55,870 bases of DNA, taken from Polaromonas sp. AER18D-145. GTDB taxonomy: Bacteria > Pseudomonadota > Gammaproteobacteria > Burkholderiales > Burkholderiaceae_C. Location: positions 1 to 55,870 of the forward strand of contig NZ_NBZV01000031.1 of assembly GCF_002379095.1 (NCBI RefSeq), read 5' to 3'. Below, one piece after another: positions 1-8,238 of this stretch. Numbering within the stretch: position 1 is the first letter of the stretch; the number at the start of each line of letters is the position of its first letter. Made by a program: the position numbers and the translations under genes. The notes under the pieces are model-generated. The model saw only the letters and a program-made list of their open reading frames with translations, had not been told where the DNA came from and ran no database searches.

Positions 1-79
1 CTTCCTCCACCGCCGCGCTTTCAGGCGGCAACAACCGCGCTACCGCCCGGTCCTTGAATGCTTGTCCGTATCGTGCCAA
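1..79 (-). CDS. IS3-family OrfA-like transposase, N-terminal fragment at window edge
   Basis: Reading leftwards from a TTG codon at 77-79, behind a Shine-Dalgarno-like AAGGA, the translation begins MARYGQAFKDRAVARLLPPE and stays open to the window edge. This start is typical of the small HTH OrfA protein of IS3-family elements in beta- and gammaproteobacteria (from memory, no search run). The gene continues outside the window. Its 5' side faces a kinase-like gene that has lost its N-terminus, so the IS end probably lies between about 100 and 146. I could not define its terminal inverted repeat. Confidence 0.55.
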   Translation of the reverse strand, partial: MARYGQAFKDRAVARLLPPESAAVEE

Positions 80-142
80 TTCTTGTCCTTCATCGCCGCC
101 CCCGGATTCTTGGTTCTATGGAGGCGACAACTATTCTGACGC

Positions 143-1036
143 GGGGGGGTTGTCTTTGAAGCGATAGATGAGTCACTAAGGCGCCATGTTGCTGTGAAGG
201 TATGGAATACCAGGGGCATGGATCGTGCACTGCACGAAACAGCCAAGATTGCGCAACTTAATCATCCGTTGATTGTCGCCACGTATCAGTTTCAGTTAGT
301 TGAGCAATTCCCGTATTCCGTCATGGAACTTGTGGCTGGCTCGTCAGGAAAAGAATGGCTGCAAGGCAATCCGACAATGGAGGCGCGAACCCTGTTGTGG
401 AAGCTCTATTCCAGGGCGTTACGTTTTATTCACGGCACAGGAGAGATCCATGGGGATCCTCATTTGGGCAATGTCTTGGTGTTCCCGGATCCAGGCAACA
501 TATACGGGCATGACATGGACTCCGACAACTCACCGTTCAGCATCAAAGTAGCTGATACCGGGACGAGCGTGTTCTGGTCTAAGCGAGCCGATATTCTCAG
601 GCGCGAGGCAAACTTGATGTATGAGACAGCCAGGAAACTTTTCCTAGACGGAAGCTCCGACAGGCTCTGGTTTCACCCCAGTGGACTTTCTTATGAGCAG
701 ACGCTCAACATTCTCGACGTGCTTTGCGAGTATTTTTCGCAACTTAGCGGTTTCATAGATCACGATCGTGCGGCCCAAAACGCGGAGAATCTAGTCGTCA
801 CATTAATGAAGGCGCCGCTCTTCGAGCTTGACGCGGTCACCTCTCAGATTAGACAGACCGGAGCCACCACCATTAGTAGGTTCGCGCGGCGACTGAATCA
901 AAAGATTTTTAATTTGCGGGACCTATTTGACGGCAACGACACGATCGATGAGCAAACGAAGGTGCGTTATCAAGCAATCCAAAGAGTATTTATCGACTCT
1001 CTGCGGTCGGCTACTGTTCAGCACGTAAGAGCATAG
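143..1036 (+). pseudogene. Protein-kinase-like gene, 5' truncated by an IS
   Basis: The frame from about 143 gives GGVVFEAIDESLRRHVAVKVW, i.e. the back half of a glycine-rich loop followed by a VAVK lysine. Then come a catalytic-loop match HGDPHLGNVLV and a DTG that replaces the usual DFG metal-binding motif. This order is that of eukaryotic-type or APH-like kinases. A stop codon sits just upstream at 137-139, and the start of the kinase fold is missing next to the IS transposase on the other strand, so the gene is most likely broken by IS insertion. A run of seven G at 143-149 could also hide an indel. A GTG at 194 would give only 280 residues without the glycine loop. Its substrate is unknown. 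It could be the remnant of a kinase-based defence or regulatory gene. Confidence 0.55.
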
Positions 1037-1137
1037 CCTTCCTTTTCAGTTCGGGCGCGAGAAACCGTCTGTGCTGTCGGAAATAGCGAACCAATGCTAG
1101 GGTAGGGGCGTGTGCCACCCGCGATCTGCCAGCATTC

Positions 1138-1944
1138 TCAGTTGAATTCAAATTCCTCAGGTCCAAGGGTGACTATAGTTTTGATCCCTCCCTCGATAAA
1201 TTTTTGAATAATATTCGCGGGGGGATTGGATGCGGCGGGAAGAACGCCAGCCATCACTTCCACGCGGCCATAAAAGCGCAGACGGTAAGCAAATAAGCCG
1301 AATTCGTCAGGTTCGGAACGCTGATAGTAAAAAACTTCGGGATTCGAGCCAAGCTTAGGGCAATCGACCAAATCCATTTCAAGGCGCTTCTTCAGAAAGT
1401 CGTTGAAAGTTTTTGCATTTCCGGCTTCGAGGTGCAGAAACGCCAGATGAATGTGAACTTGCCCCTCAAAGGCCCGACCAAAGTCGTGGAAGAGCAGTCC
1501 CCGGACGATCTGTCCGAAACACCGCCGCAGGCGAGGAACATCCGGGCTTCCCCAAAGCACATCGACGAATTTATTGTCCTTCAGCTCTACGCGGTAGAGA
1601 CGTTGCGGCGCGATGAAAATTTTCTGAAGTAACCGACCAGCGCTACGGCGCACCGCTCGGCCGACTTTTCCGAAATTGTGGCGATAGCCAATCGAATTGT
1701 TGCCGACCAGGCCGGCAAGGCACACCATCAAAAATTCGTCGTCCTGGGATTTGGCCAAATTGTGGATATCACAAGACGGAACGGTGATTAACTGCTGCCG
1801 GAGATCTTCACCTTGGAAATCCTTGGCCTCAGGAAACAGATTTTTGGGAGGAACGTGTTCGCGAGACGTAGCCGTACACACACAGGCATAGCAACTTCCC
1901 GCTACGGGCTCGTCGCGCTTCTTTGATTGCCGTTTGCTATTCAC
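1138..1944 (-). CDS. HNH-endonuclease-like protein (268 aa)
   Basis: The N-terminal 65 residues carry CYAC, then EHVPPKNLF, then VPSCDIHN followed by S-x-DD. Paired cysteines, an H-x-P segment and a C-x2-HN segment match the zinc-binding beta-beta-alpha arrangement of HNH nucleases, so DNA or RNA cleavage is the likely activity. The remaining 200 residues (many aromatic and charged) resemble nothing I recognise and could sense a target or partner. Start is GTG at 1944; no strong ribosome site is visible. The gene stands alone on the minus strand between the truncated kinase and a membrane-protein gene. It may be a defence effector, but nothing in the sequence proves that. The HNH assignment is by motif only. 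Confidence 0.5.
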   Translation of the reverse strand: MNSKRQSKKRDEPVAGSCYACVCTATSREHVPPKNLFPEAKDFQGEDLRQQLITVPSCDIHNLAKSQDDEFLMVCLAGLVGNNSIGYRHNFGKVGRAVRRSAGRLLQKIFIAPQRLYRVELKDNKFVDVLWGSPDVPRLRRCFGQIVRGLLFHDFGRAFEGQVHIHLAFLHLEAGNAKTFNDFLKKRLEMDLVDCPKLGSNPEVFYYQRSEPDEFGLFAYRLRFYGRVEVMAGVLPAASNPPANIIQKFIEGGIKTIVTLGPEEFEFN

Positions 1945-2126
1945 CCCCGTGATTCTCCGCTACGGCAGGGTTCTCCGCCATCCCACCGCTGATTTTTGGT
2001 GAAACGCTTCACCAAGATATTTTCATCTGATCGATTGATCATTCCACCTCTCCAAAGAACTAAAGCGTTTTAAGAGACTTTCAGATTCGATTGGAAGAAG
2101 CTCGGTCTATCAAATAGGAGTTCGAT

Positions 2127-2309
2127 ATGAAAAGTGGACGAAATCGCAATGTACGTCACCGCGAAAGAAGAGAAGATAGGACGTGGGTCCAGGCGCTGAA
2201 AGCTCTTCAACATACCCAACGCGAGCAGATGAAGCACCAGACCTTTCGCGAGGTTATAACGTCAGTCACGCGCCTAGCACTGGTTCTGCTACAAGGCGGC
2301 GGCTTTTAG
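2127..2309 (+). CDS. Small basic hypothetical protein (60 aa)
   Basis: A short frame beginning MKSGRNRNVRHRERRED is preceded by a well-placed AGGAG (about 8 bases upstream of the ATG). The first 40 residues are strongly basic and the last 20 hydrophobic (VTRLALVLLQ), ending in GGGF. It lies in the gap between two minus-strand genes and ends inside an inverted repeat that could act as its terminator. I recognise no family. The ribosome site is the main support; it could be spurious. Confidence 0.4.
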   Translation: MKSGRNRNVRHRERREDRTWVQALKALQHTQREQMKHQTFREVITSVTRLALVLLQGGGF

Positions 2310-2339
2310 CAGCGTTGCCTCGCAAGATAAAAAAGCCGC
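2299..2339. terminator. Inverted repeat, possible bidirectional terminator
   Basis: GCGGCTTTT at 2299-2307 pairs with AAAAAGCCGC at 2330-2339 around a 22-base loop. It sits between the 3' ends of a plus-strand small gene and a minus-strand membrane-protein gene, the place for a shared terminator. The long loop makes the assignment weak. Confidence 0.3.
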
Positions 2340-2365
2340 TTTATCGCACTGCGTCAGAACAGCCT

Positions 2366-3259
2366 TCACTCGACATATATCGACTCCGAAGGTATGGGTA
2401 GCTTGATCGCCTTGCCAGAAGACTGAGGTAATTCAATGATGACTTTTTCTCCGACAGATCGTAAAAGAACTTTGACCCCTTTGAATTCGACATGGTCGTC
2501 CCCGAGAAAGCTCGTCCCTCCTTTCAAAGTAGAGATAGAAACTCGTGCGGCCCACGGCTTCTTAACGTGAACGGTGGCATTTTCTTTTCTCAGTTGGGCT
2601 ACCCTAAACGCTGTGGAGACCAAAGCAGTCTTATCAGGACCTAGTGCCAGTGGGAAGATGACGATTAGGGCCAATAGAATTCGATGCGTAGTCAAAGTGA
2701 TTAATCGACTTTTCTCAATGACCTCAGCGCTTTCGTTTTTAAGCATAAACCCAGCTCGAAGGTATTCACCACGACGTCGAACGACAAGCAGAAGAACAAC
2801 CAACATCCCTTGCAAAAGCGACACGCCGAGAAAGATTGCCACGCTTGAGATGTCGCGGTACAGAAGCACCAAGATTAAAAACCCAAAAACGGCCAGCACC
2901 CAAACCGGAAACTCCCACATTGGCGAAAAATCGGTCTCGAGATTTACCCGGTCAGGGTGCTTCTTAACGTTTCGCTTTGAGCCGAGTTTTTCCAGAATAC
3001 CTGCGGGCCGGCCCCAGAGCAAGGAACCTATCGCAGTGGCAATCAGTACATATACCGAATAAGCTAGCCAGAACCCGGCACAAACTAGATAGAAGGCCAG
3101 TCCTTCCCCAAGATCTAGGCCTTCAGGGAAATGCCCGATTTCATTGCTGTACAACAGGAGACAGAAGCCGCCAACCAAAATGGTCCCCCATCTGGCGCAA
3201 GTTCCGATTAAATCGGCAGTGTCCTTGAGTATGGGAATATTTTCTTTTAGTTGCGTCAT
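2366..3259 (-). CDS. Multi-pass membrane protein, unknown function (297 aa)
   Basis: The protein shows about four to five hydrophobic segments: two near residues 25-80, a pair around 120-160 (VWVLAVFGFLILVLLY, then GMLVVLLLVV) and one near 195-210. A soluble C-terminal part of about 80 residues follows, rich in V, K and S, and looks like a small beta domain. The start ATG at 3259 has a weak AAGG upstream. It is transcribed in the same direction as the 152-residue gene at 3305-3763, 45 bases upstream, so the two may be co-transcribed. I recognise no family. A membrane protein beside a small zinc-type protein would fit an abortive-infection pair, but this is speculation. Confidence 0.55.
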   Translation of the reverse strand: MTQLKENIPILKDTADLIGTCARWGTILVGGFCLLLYSNEIGHFPEGLDLGEGLAFYLVCAGFWLAYSVYVLIATAIGSLLWGRPAGILEKLGSKRNVKKHPDRVNLETDFSPMWEFPVWVLAVFGFLILVLLYRDISSVAIFLGVSLLQGMLVVLLLVVRRRGEYLRAGFMLKNESAEVIEKSRLITLTTHRILLALIVIFPLALGPDKTALVSTAFRVAQLRKENATVHVKKPWAARVSISTLKGGTSFLGDDHVEFKGVKVLLRSVGEKVIIELPQSSGKAIKLPIPSESIYVE

Positions 3260-3304
3260 CGTCTTGCCTTAGAAGGGATTGCTTTCGAATGGTCGGTTGC
3301 TTGC

Positions 3305-3763
3305 CTAGTGAGCTGACCTGGCTGCTCGCATGTTGAATAGGAACTTTTCATTGATTTGCCGCTTTTTACTGCTTTGCTTTGCGGTCAGACTGCGCTTACG
3401 CATGATGTCGAAATAAAAATCCGACTCCCAGGCTGTGACCCAGCCGCGTTCGCACGCGTAATTTATGGCTTCACCGTTTAGGGACTTAGTGGTATCGGCT
3501 CGAATCCGTTTCACGGCTTGAAAAATGAGATCGGAGGGAAGTCCGATGAACTTTTTGACGCAGCAATTCCCGACGGTCGCCAGGTTGCCATTGACTTTAT
3601 TGCGCAGCACGCAGTTCTCAATAATGGGATAGTGCCCACAGAGACAGGTATCCGGCTCATCGGATTCAAAGACCTCGTGCAATACCCATTCCAGTTTTGC
3701 TGCATCCCACACGCGGGCACTCGACAACGCGACGATTTCCGTCGTCAGTTTGAACTCGGACAT
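3305..3763 (-). CDS. Small putative zinc-binding protein (152 aa)
   Basis: The central region has CLCGHYPIIENC and, about 25 residues later, VGNCCVKKFIG, an arrangement of cysteines and a histidine that could hold a zinc ion. The N-terminal third is acidic; the C-terminal third is basic (KQSSKKRQ). I recall small uncharacterised mobile-element proteins with the same CxCG...VGxxCxxxF pattern but no function for them. The ATG at 3763 follows AAAGGCGG. The membrane-protein gene lies 45 bases downstream on the same strand, suggesting a two-gene unit. The span from here to the DUF2188 gene (3764-3918) holds no gene I can support. Confidence 0.5.
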   Translation of the reverse strand: MSEFKLTTEIVALSSARVWDAAKLEWVLHEVFESDEPDTCLCGHYPIIENCVLRNKVNGNLATVGNCCVKKFIGLPSDLIFQAVKRIRADTTKSLNGEAINYACERGWVTAWESDFYFDIMRKRSLTAKQSSKKRQINEKFLFNMRAARSAH

Positions 3764-3918
3764 ATCCGCCTTTCTTAATTGACGCCATTAAATTCGGAAA
3801 CGGAACACCGGTTCATTTACTCTATAGCTCCGTGACCGCCGGTTTACGTTCAGTGACCGGAGACGAAGCTGGCCGGGCGTCCCGATCCCAGCTACGTCCT
3901 TTTCCCGAGGCCGTCAGG

Positions 3919-4143
3919 TCAGCCTTTGGGTGGGAAAGGATCGTGGCCATGGCTGTCCTTCGATTGAATCCGGCCGTTCTGGCCGTGGATCAAGAGCTCG
4001 GTGCCTTGGTTCTGGGCTATTTCTCGCGCCCGGTGGACCGCGTCCGCTTTCCGGTCGAAGATTTCAGTGGCACGAGTGGCCCCGGCACCCTGAACTGCCC
4101 ATTGGTCATCCCGAGGGACCACATGCTGATTGCGCTTTGTCAT
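3919..4143 (-). CDS. DUF2188 family protein (74 aa)
   Basis: From the ATG at 4143 the protein begins MTKRNQHVVPRDDQWAV and ends HGHDPFPPKG, with the internal stretch AREIAQNQGTELLIHG. These are the hallmarks of DUF2188, a small family whose members read NQHVVP, WAV, ARxIAxNQxxELxIH and DPxPPxG. The ATG has AAGGAGTC correctly spaced upstream; longer readings to 4254 lack this support. DUF2188 proteins are common on mobile elements and near stress genes; their function is unknown. It is divergent from the sigma-factor gene, so the 140 bases between them probably hold both promoters. Confidence 0.8.
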   Translation of the reverse strand: MTKRNQHVVPRDDQWAVQGAGATRATEIFDRKADAVHRAREIAQNQGTELLIHGQNGRIQSKDSHGHDPFPPKG

Positions 4144-4281
4144 TTCTGACTCCTTGTCACAGCGGAATTGCTGCTCATATCTATGTGCGGCGGTGTATTG
4201 AAACGCGGACAAAATGCTGTCACAGTGTCCGGAGTCCAAAAAACTGCCGCACATACTAATAACGAGACAAGGGAGACGAAC

Positions 4282-4914
4282 GTGTCACTAGAGGAGCCAC
4301 CAGACGATAAATACGCCAACGCTGAGGAAATCTGCGAGGCGATAGAGACCCTGACCGAGGAGGAGCTTGTAAGGATAAACAGCGCGGCCAAATATGCGCT
4401 TTTCGGCACGGAGTACACCGACCCGCTGGAGCTGTTGGACGAGGCAATTGTTCGAGCGCTGGAAGGCGCTGACGGCGGGACGGGACGGCATTGGCCCAAG
4501 ACTGTCCATTTCGTCGCGTTTTTGATAATGACGATTCACAGCATCGCTGATGGGTCAAGCGATTCCATTGTTCAAAAAAGAACAGACCATCTGGAAGTCA
4601 TGGCAGGGGAAAGTGGCGGCCCCAGTTGGGCACTTGCCCACGAGGGCTATTTCAACTGTGATGCGGAGGAGCAGGCGCTTGAGATCGAAGAAAGCGAGCT
4701 CCGGCGCGAAAGAGCCAAGGCCGACGCCAACCTTATTGAAGCTCATTTCGCTGAGGACGACGAAATCCAATACCTGATCATGGGTGACAAAGATGGCATG
4801 AAAGCTCAGGAGATCAGGGATATCTCCGGAATGAGCCAAAAATCCTATGACACGGCCCGGCGAAGGTTTCGTCGAGGCCTCGATAAGTTAATGCCAGGCA
4901 GGAGAACAGTATGA
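4282..4914 (+). CDS. Sigma-70-like regulator, first gene of a sigma/ImmA module
   Basis: A GTG at 4282 preceded by GGGAG gives about 210 residues beginning MSLEEPPDDKYANAEEICEA. The last 60 residues read as a region-4 helix-turn-helix: DGMKAQEIRDISGMSQKSYD followed by TARRRFRRGLDKL, as in small sigma-70-family factors on mobile elements. The N-terminal region would correspond to a degenerate region 2. The stop overlaps the next start by ATGA, giving translational coupling with the 138-residue gene and then an ImmA/IrrE-type protease. This trio suggests a switch in which proteolysis releases sigma activity. The obvious target is the downstream operon, but no promoter evidence confirms it. Confidence 0.65.
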   Translation: MSLEEPPDDKYANAEEICEAIETLTEEELVRINSAAKYALFGTEYTDPLELLDEAIVRALEGADGGTGRHWPKTVHFVAFLIMTIHSIADGSSDSIVQKRTDHLEVMAGESGGPSWALAHEGYFNCDAEEQALEIEESELRRERAKADANLIEAHFAEDDEIQYLIMGDKDGMKAQEIRDISGMSQKSYDTARRRFRRGLDKLMPGRRTV

Positions 4915-5327
4915 AGCGATCGAAAGAAAGCATCGAAATGAGATTCATCCGCGCTCGAGCTCTAGAAGATTTGGCGAAAACGAGCGATGAGGATCTGAGA
5001 AAGGAATTCTTGGAGCGTGGAGAGGATATCCGTGTGATATCGGCTCAGGTTAAAGAAAAACTTCGCGACGCAACCGCCGGCGCGATGAGACATCGGGTAG
5101 CAGCAGCCAAGGAACGTTCGATCCTTGCCACTCAAATTCAACCGACAGCCTCGAAACGCCCAGCTCTTGATCGCATCAAAGAAATTCTTGAAGAGGTATT
5201 TCGGCGAGAGCCGGAAGTCGCCATAGCCTTTCGAGATGGCAAAAAGCAGTCGGAGAGCGACCTAGAGACTGTGTATGACGACCTAGTGCGCATGGGAGTA
5301 ATAAAGCCCGAAGAAAATGACGATTGA
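4911..5327 (+). CDS. Small helical protein between sigma factor and ImmA protease (138 aa)
   Basis: A charged, mainly helical protein starting MKRSKESIEMRFIRARALED. It is coupled to the sigma-like gene (ATGA overlap) and to the ImmA-like gene (11-base overlap). I recognise no named family. Given its place between a sigma factor and a metallopeptidase, it could be the anti-sigma factor or repressor that the peptidase cleaves, by analogy with ImmR/ImmA and DdrO/IrrE pairs. Unlike ImmR or DdrO it shows no evident helix-turn-helix, so it would more likely act by binding the sigma protein. This role is inferred from gene order only. Confidence 0.55.
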   Translation: MKRSKESIEMRFIRARALEDLAKTSDEDLRKEFLERGEDIRVISAQVKEKLRDATAGAMRHRVAAAKERSILATQIQPTASKRPALDRIKEILEEVFRREPEVAIAFRDGKKQSESDLETVYDDLVRMGVIKPEENDD

Positions 5328-6081
5328 CTTCAATCGCCTTTCGGCGCCAGAAAAGCTGCTATGGGGTTGCGGAGTAAGGGCGCCGGAGCATATCGACCTC
5401 GAAGCCATCGCCAATTATCGGGGTGCTCAAGTCGTGTATCGGCGTCTTGACGGATGTGCCGCTCGCCTCGTGAAGTGTAGGGAGCGAGCAGTGATAAGCG
5501 TCGGGATCGGAAGCTACGAGGGACGGCAAAGGTTCTCCTTGGCCCATGAGCTCGCGCACTGGATCTGCGACCATGATCAAGGCTCGTTTAACTGTGGACA
5601 AGAAGATATCGGCCCGCAAAATGCCGAGGCAAAAAATATCGAAGCTCACGCAAACGCATACGCTAGTCAGCTGATTCTCCCCAATTTCCTGGTTGAGCCG
5701 TGGATGAATGGGAGAAGGGCAAACCTTGACACTGCGAGAGCCCTTGGAGCTGCTTTCAACGCGAGCCTTACTGCCTCAGCGATCAAAGTGGTCAAGCGGG
5801 CAAGCACGGCTGCTTGTGTGGTCTGCCATAACCAGTCAAAGCTTCTATGGTTTCAGAAAAATCTAGCCTTTCCCTATGACTTTTACGTCAGGAGGGAATT
5901 ACACCAGGACACGACTGCATTCTCAATGGCATTTGGTCAAGGAGTACAAATTTCGCGTCCGGTCAAAGAGGCCTCCAATCGTTGGCTATCGGGTCCGGAT
6001 GACTATCGTCTCGTGGTTGAGTCACAGTCGGTGAAGCTTCCAGACGACGCCGTGTTAACGGTAATCTCGCTGCTTAAGTGA
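5317..6081 (+). CDS. ImmA/IrrE family metallo-endopeptidase (254 aa)
   Basis: Residues 77-81 form HELAH within RFSLAHELAHWICDHD, and a glutamate at about residue 109 (KNIEAHANAYASQLILP) supplies the third zinc ligand. This is the classical ImmA/IrrE (M78) peptidase signature. Such enzymes cleave a specific repressor in response to DNA damage or another cue. The C-terminal 130 residues form an accessory domain with a C-x2-C (VVCHNQ preceded by AAC) that I cannot name. The gene overlaps the preceding 138-residue gene by 11 bases, so the three genes 4282-6081 are one operon. About 150 bases separate it from the radical SAM gene, so read-through or a separate promoter are both possible. Confidence 0.85.
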   Translation: MTIDFNRLSAPEKLLWGCGVRAPEHIDLEAIANYRGAQVVYRRLDGCAARLVKCRERAVISVGIGSYEGRQRFSLAHELAHWICDHDQGSFNCGQEDIGPQNAEAKNIEAHANAYASQLILPNFLVEPWMNGRRANLDTARALGAAFNASLTASAIKVVKRASTAACVVCHNQSKLLWFQKNLAFPYDFYVRRELHQDTTAFSMAFGQGVQISRPVKEASNRWLSGPDDYRLVVESQSVKLPDDAVLTVISLLK

Positions 6082-6232
6082 ATTTAGAGGGATTACTGGG
6101 AGAGTGATGCTTAGGCTTAGAGGAGATTGTGCGATTTCAGGAATACTCTCCTTCGATTGGGGGAGGAAAGGCTGGATAGTGAAGCGCACAATGATCCGCT
6201 CGCCTGCGGTAGCAAATTGGATAGCGATCTAC

Positions 6233-7624
6233 ATGTCAACCAAGAAGAAATTATTCCTAGCGCACAACTCCTGCTTGAACTCCAGCTACGACCTCAATGT
6301 GCTGAAGGCTGGGCTGGAGCAAGGTGGTTTCGAGATCGTTGAAAAGCCGGAGTTGGCCGATGAGGTGATCTTCTCCGGCTGTTCTGTGCGGGAAGTATGG
6401 GTCACTGATGCGGTCAACCAGATTGACGAAATTCATAGGCGTGCACCAAGCGCAAAAGTAACAGTCACCGGTTGCATCGCAAATGTAAGCCCTGATGTGG
6501 TTCGGGCAAAGGCCCGCACACAAGCAATTAATTTTCAGTCTCCGCAGGAAATTCTCACGGGTTATGCAGGGCTCGATTTCAAGGAAATTGATCGAACGTT
6601 TTCCCAAGGTTCGTCTCATAACTATGAAGGCCAACCAGGCAGCGGACTGAGTAACTTGCGTCAGCGCGTTGGTGCCGACAAAGCTGCAATTGTTGGTGTC
6701 TTGCAAGAGATCGATAGAGAGCTTGGAACCAATGTGGAAGGTCTGTATAGAAGAACAACAAAGGGTTTCGTGTTCTACAACGAGGTGGAAGCATCCGAAT
6801 TAATTACAGTAACTCGAAGCTGCCTTTACAAGTGCAGCTTTTGTAGCATCCCCAAAGGGCGAGGTGCTTTCGAGTCAGTCCCTTTAAAAGATATTCTCGT
6901 TAAAGCTCAAGAGGCTTTGGCAAAGGGTATTCGCCACATTATTCTGGTGGGCGATGAGATTGGAAACTATGGTGTTGACACTGTTGGTGCCAAATTTGCT
7001 GAGTTAATGAGGGCCTTGATCGAAGTAAGCGACGAGCTCAAGTTCTCCATCCGATACATAGAGCCAAAACCATTTTTGAAGCATGCAAATATGCTTCGAG
7101 AGCTCTGCGCTTCCGGAAAACTCGAACTGCTTTATATATCCCTACAAAGCGGTTCTCAACGGATACTGACCGAAATGAACCGCAACTACGATATTGCCAA
7201 GTTGGCCGGTATCTATTCGCAATTCAGAGACTCAGCGACAGTTTTCTATTGCAACTGGATGGTAGGGTTCCCGGGAGAGACAGAAGAAGACTTTCAACGA
7301 ACTATGGATCTTGTAAATGTCCTGAATCTGCAAATTAACGTGGCAATTCCATTTTCCCCGCGTCCAGGTACTCCAGCTGAGAATTTTGATCGGCAGATTG
7401 ATGAAGCTACAAAGGCAAGTCGAGTCGCTCGATTGACGGATGCCATCGCCGATTTGAAGGTACGCATGTTCAAGAAAGAACTAGAGAGTCTGCACGAAGA
7501 GCGGCTGACCCCTCTGCTTGAACAAATACGACAGGCGGAATCTCAGCAAGATCGAACTCAAACGAATATCAGAATTCCAATTTCTATCTACAGCACGCCC
7601 AATGTCGGTGGATCCCGTATATGA
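6233..7624 (+). CDS. Radical SAM methylthiotransferase-like (MiaB/RimO/MtaB-like) enzyme, TRAM-less
   Basis: From the ATG at 6233 (463 aa) the protein has the UPF0004-type N-terminal domain with cysteines C14 (HNSCLNS), C50 (FSGCS) and C81 (VTGCIA), which bind the auxiliary iron-sulfur cluster in methylthiotransferases. The radical SAM motif C197-x3-C201-x2-C204 (RSCLYKCSFCSIPKGRG) follows. Family members thiomethylate tRNA A37 (MiaB, MtaB) or ribosomal protein S12 (RimO). Two oddities: a linker of about 110 residues between the domains, and a C-terminus (PISIYSTPNVGGSRI) that does not look like a TRAM RNA-binding domain. An earlier start at 6107 would add 42 atypical residues. The stop overlaps the exonuclease start by ATGA. 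The substrate may therefore differ from the housekeeping enzymes; this is inference. Confidence 0.8.
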   Translation: MSTKKKLFLAHNSCLNSSYDLNVLKAGLEQGGFEIVEKPELADEVIFSGCSVREVWVTDAVNQIDEIHRRAPSAKVTVTGCIANVSPDVVRAKARTQAINFQSPQEILTGYAGLDFKEIDRTFSQGSSHNYEGQPGSGLSNLRQRVGADKAAIVGVLQEIDRELGTNVEGLYRRTTKGFVFYNEVEASELITVTRSCLYKCSFCSIPKGRGAFESVPLKDILVKAQEALAKGIRHIILVGDEIGNYGVDTVGAKFAELMRALIEVSDELKFSIRYIEPKPFLKHANMLRELCASGKLELLYISLQSGSQRILTEMNRNYDIAKLAGIYSQFRDSATVFYCNWMVGFPGETEEDFQRTMDLVNVLNLQINVAIPFSPRPGTPAENFDRQIDEATKASRVARLTDAIADLKVRMFKKELESLHEERLTPLLEQIRQAESQQDRTQTNIRIPISIYSTPNVGGSRI

Positions 7625-8238
7625 ATCCACGCTCGGAAACTCATTGGTCGCGATGGACTTTTGTTGCTATCGACATTGAGGGAAATGGCCATGCGCAGCA
7701 AGAAATCATTGAAGTAGCTCTGGTACATGTGAAAGACTTTCAGGTCACTCTCGCTCATGAGTGGCTCGTAAAGCCCGTTAAATCAGTTACTGCAAAAGCC
7801 TCCAAGCTTCATGGAATCCTTAATGAGGATCTTGCTATGAAGCCAGTTTTCGAGCAGATATCACCGGACGTATCTGAGGGGTTAGGTGAGCACCCGGTAA
7901 TTGGGCATAACGTTTCGGTGGATATACGTCTTCTGAAGGAGAAGATACCAACGTGGCAGCCATTGGTGGCTATCGACACCATGCGACTTGCGCGAAAGGT
8001 CAGGCCCAACGCCAGCAGCTTTGGCCTAGACGCATTGCTCGTTGAATTCGGTATAAAGCGCAAGTCCGGCGGAGTGGCACATCGAGCTGCTAGCGATGCG
8101 GTCGCGGCGGCAGAACTTTTCCTCGCGGTCGCCAGCCTGCTGGACCGCGCTGGCGACATGAGTCTTCAAGCGCTGGCGGAATCAGCGGCGTCTCCCGACG
8201 ACTCCTTTTTCAAACTTCCTCAGCAGGGCCTGTTTTAA
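7621..8238 (+). CDS. DEDDh 3'-5' exonuclease, DnaQ-like (205 aa)
   Basis: The five catalytic residues of a DEDDh exonuclease are all visible: D18 and E20 (FVAIDIEGNG), D101 (VIGHNVSVDIRLL), H154 and D159 (AHRAASDAVAAAEL). The fold covers residues 12-175; a short tail follows. Such enzymes release nucleoside monophosphates from 3' ends of DNA or RNA (DnaQ, RNase T, oligoribonuclease relatives). The start overlaps the radical SAM stop (ATGA) and the stop overlaps the next ATG (TAATG), so the three proteins are translationally coupled and probably work together. The substrate cannot be read from sequence. A housekeeping role is unlikely because it sits in transposon cargo. Confidence 0.85.
   Translation: MNPRSETHWSRWTFVAIDIEGNGHAQQEIIEVALVHVKDFQVTLAHEWLVKPVKSVTAKASKLHGILNEDLAMKPVFEQISPDVSEGLGEHPVIGHNVSVDIRLLKEKIPTWQPLVAIDTMRLARKVRPNASSFGLDALLVEFGIKRKSGGVAHRAASDAVAAAELFLAVASLLDRAGDMSLQALAESAASPDDSFFKLPQQGLF

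Noticed and set aside
3832..4259. Plus-strand frames across the DUF2188 gene
   Set aside because: The minus-strand DUF2188 reading has family hallmarks and a ribosome site, the plus-strand frames have neither.
6107..6232. N-terminal extension of the radical SAM protein from 6104/6107
   Set aside because: The extra 42 residues do not resemble the family and the ribosome site is too close; the family start MSTKKKLFLAHNSC fits ATG 6233.
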